The notes under the pieces were generated by a model. That model searched no databases. It was not told the DNA's origin and saw only the letters and a program-made list of their open reading frames with translations. The position numbers and the translations under genes were made by a program. Shown piece by piece: positions 63,651 through 64,000 of a stretch of DNA of 64,000 nucleotides. Positions within the stretch are counted from its first letter, which is position 1; every line of letters starts with the position of its first letter. Source of the DNA: Vanessa cardui (Eukaryota > Arthropoda > Insecta > Lepidoptera > Nymphalidae); NCBI RefSeq assembly GCF_905220365.1, contig NC_061124.1, positions 2,172,501 through 2,236,500 on the forward strand, read 5' to 3'.

Positions 63651-64000
63651 ATAAATGACAAACTTTTCGCGGGCAATAAAAAACGTTTAAAATTGAAGGT
63701 AATGTTATGGTAATTTTTTATTTTGCCGAATTATATTTGTTATGATATTTCATTGACAATATCAACATTTTGAAGTACTTTCTCAAACATAGAAGATTTA
63801 AATTGAAATAAAACCCTTTTGAGAGCCTACAATTAATTATTTTGGCGATATGATTTCCCTATCCTTTTCTCTTACTCGTATCAATAAAACTGTTTACAAA
63901 ATATTCAAAAGTGAAATATGTTACTAATCTTTACTTAACCTTACTTAAAGTGGGGTGCGGGGTTTAAACATTTACATCATATTATGTATGTATGTATATG
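63651..64000. other. no gene; (TATG)n at the window edge
   Basis: AT-rich, ending in a short (TATG)n run at 63984-64000. Confidence 0.45.

Overview
This is eukaryotic DNA, AT-rich and dominated by transposable elements. It is most likely a stretch of lepidopteran genome, probably a nymphalid butterfly. The diagnosis rests on repeat content: about 19 copies of a tRNA-derived SINE ending in (TTG)n (Metulj-like, name from memory), a second tRNA-derived SINE family, Helitron-type termini (TC...CTAG), and several short families that I know as recurrent in Lepidoptera. No bacterial-style gene arrangement, rRNA, CRISPR array or free-standing tRNA gene is visible.

Only three long protein-coding frames exist and all belong to retroelements. 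(1) At 14604-19815 lies a complete Ty3/gypsy-type LTR retrotransposon on the minus strand, set in a (TA)n microsatellite. Its two 346-bp LTRs look identical. One gag-protease-RT-RNase H-integrase frame has every catalytic motif I checked, and its first ATG lies inside the 5' LTR. Its 3' UTR carries a row of small stem-loops sharing one loop sequence while the stems vary with compensation. (2) At 41441-46874 lies a complete I-like LINE on the plus strand: ORF1 with CCHC knuckles and ORF2 with endonuclease, RT, RNase H and CCHC. It has a poly(A) tail and a 12-bp target duplication. It is nested in an older repeat (41141-47670) that itself contains about 320-bp tandem units. Its 5' and 3' UTRs carry a near-perfect complementary 17-mer.

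The only sign of a host gene is an exon-like 57-bp block at 27897-27953: pyrimidine tract plus AG, a Kozak-perfect ATG, and a consensus GTAAGA donor. If real, much of the window is intron of a large plus-strand gene whose other exons lie outside. Two AT-poor or motif-rich stretches (52895-53640 with four CCAAT-type boxes; 63400-63650 with E-box and CRE sites) are weak candidates for regulatory DNA.

Layout: 1-14.4 kb, SINEs, Helitrons, MITE-like palindromes and small interspersed families; 14.6-19.8 kb, the LTR element; 19.8-41.1 kb, (TA)n, fold-back DNA, the candidate exon, a 393-bp hAT-type MITE with 8-bp TSD, and more SINEs; 41.1-47.7 kb, the nested LINE; 47.7-64 kb, SINEs, a Helitron, a (GT)n microsatellite and scattered old repeats. 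Family labels A-J are mine. A = Metulj-like SINE. B = 'GTCTGGGTAGGTACC' repeat. C = 'CAGGAGGCTC' repeat. D = 'AAGAAACTCAGC' repeat. E = second tRNA SINE. F = 'TTTCACATTTATAATATTA' repeat. G = 'GGAACGGCTGG' repeat. H = 'GGGTTCCGTA' repeat. I = 'GGTGTCAGCCA' repeat. J = 'ACCGCGTG' repeat.
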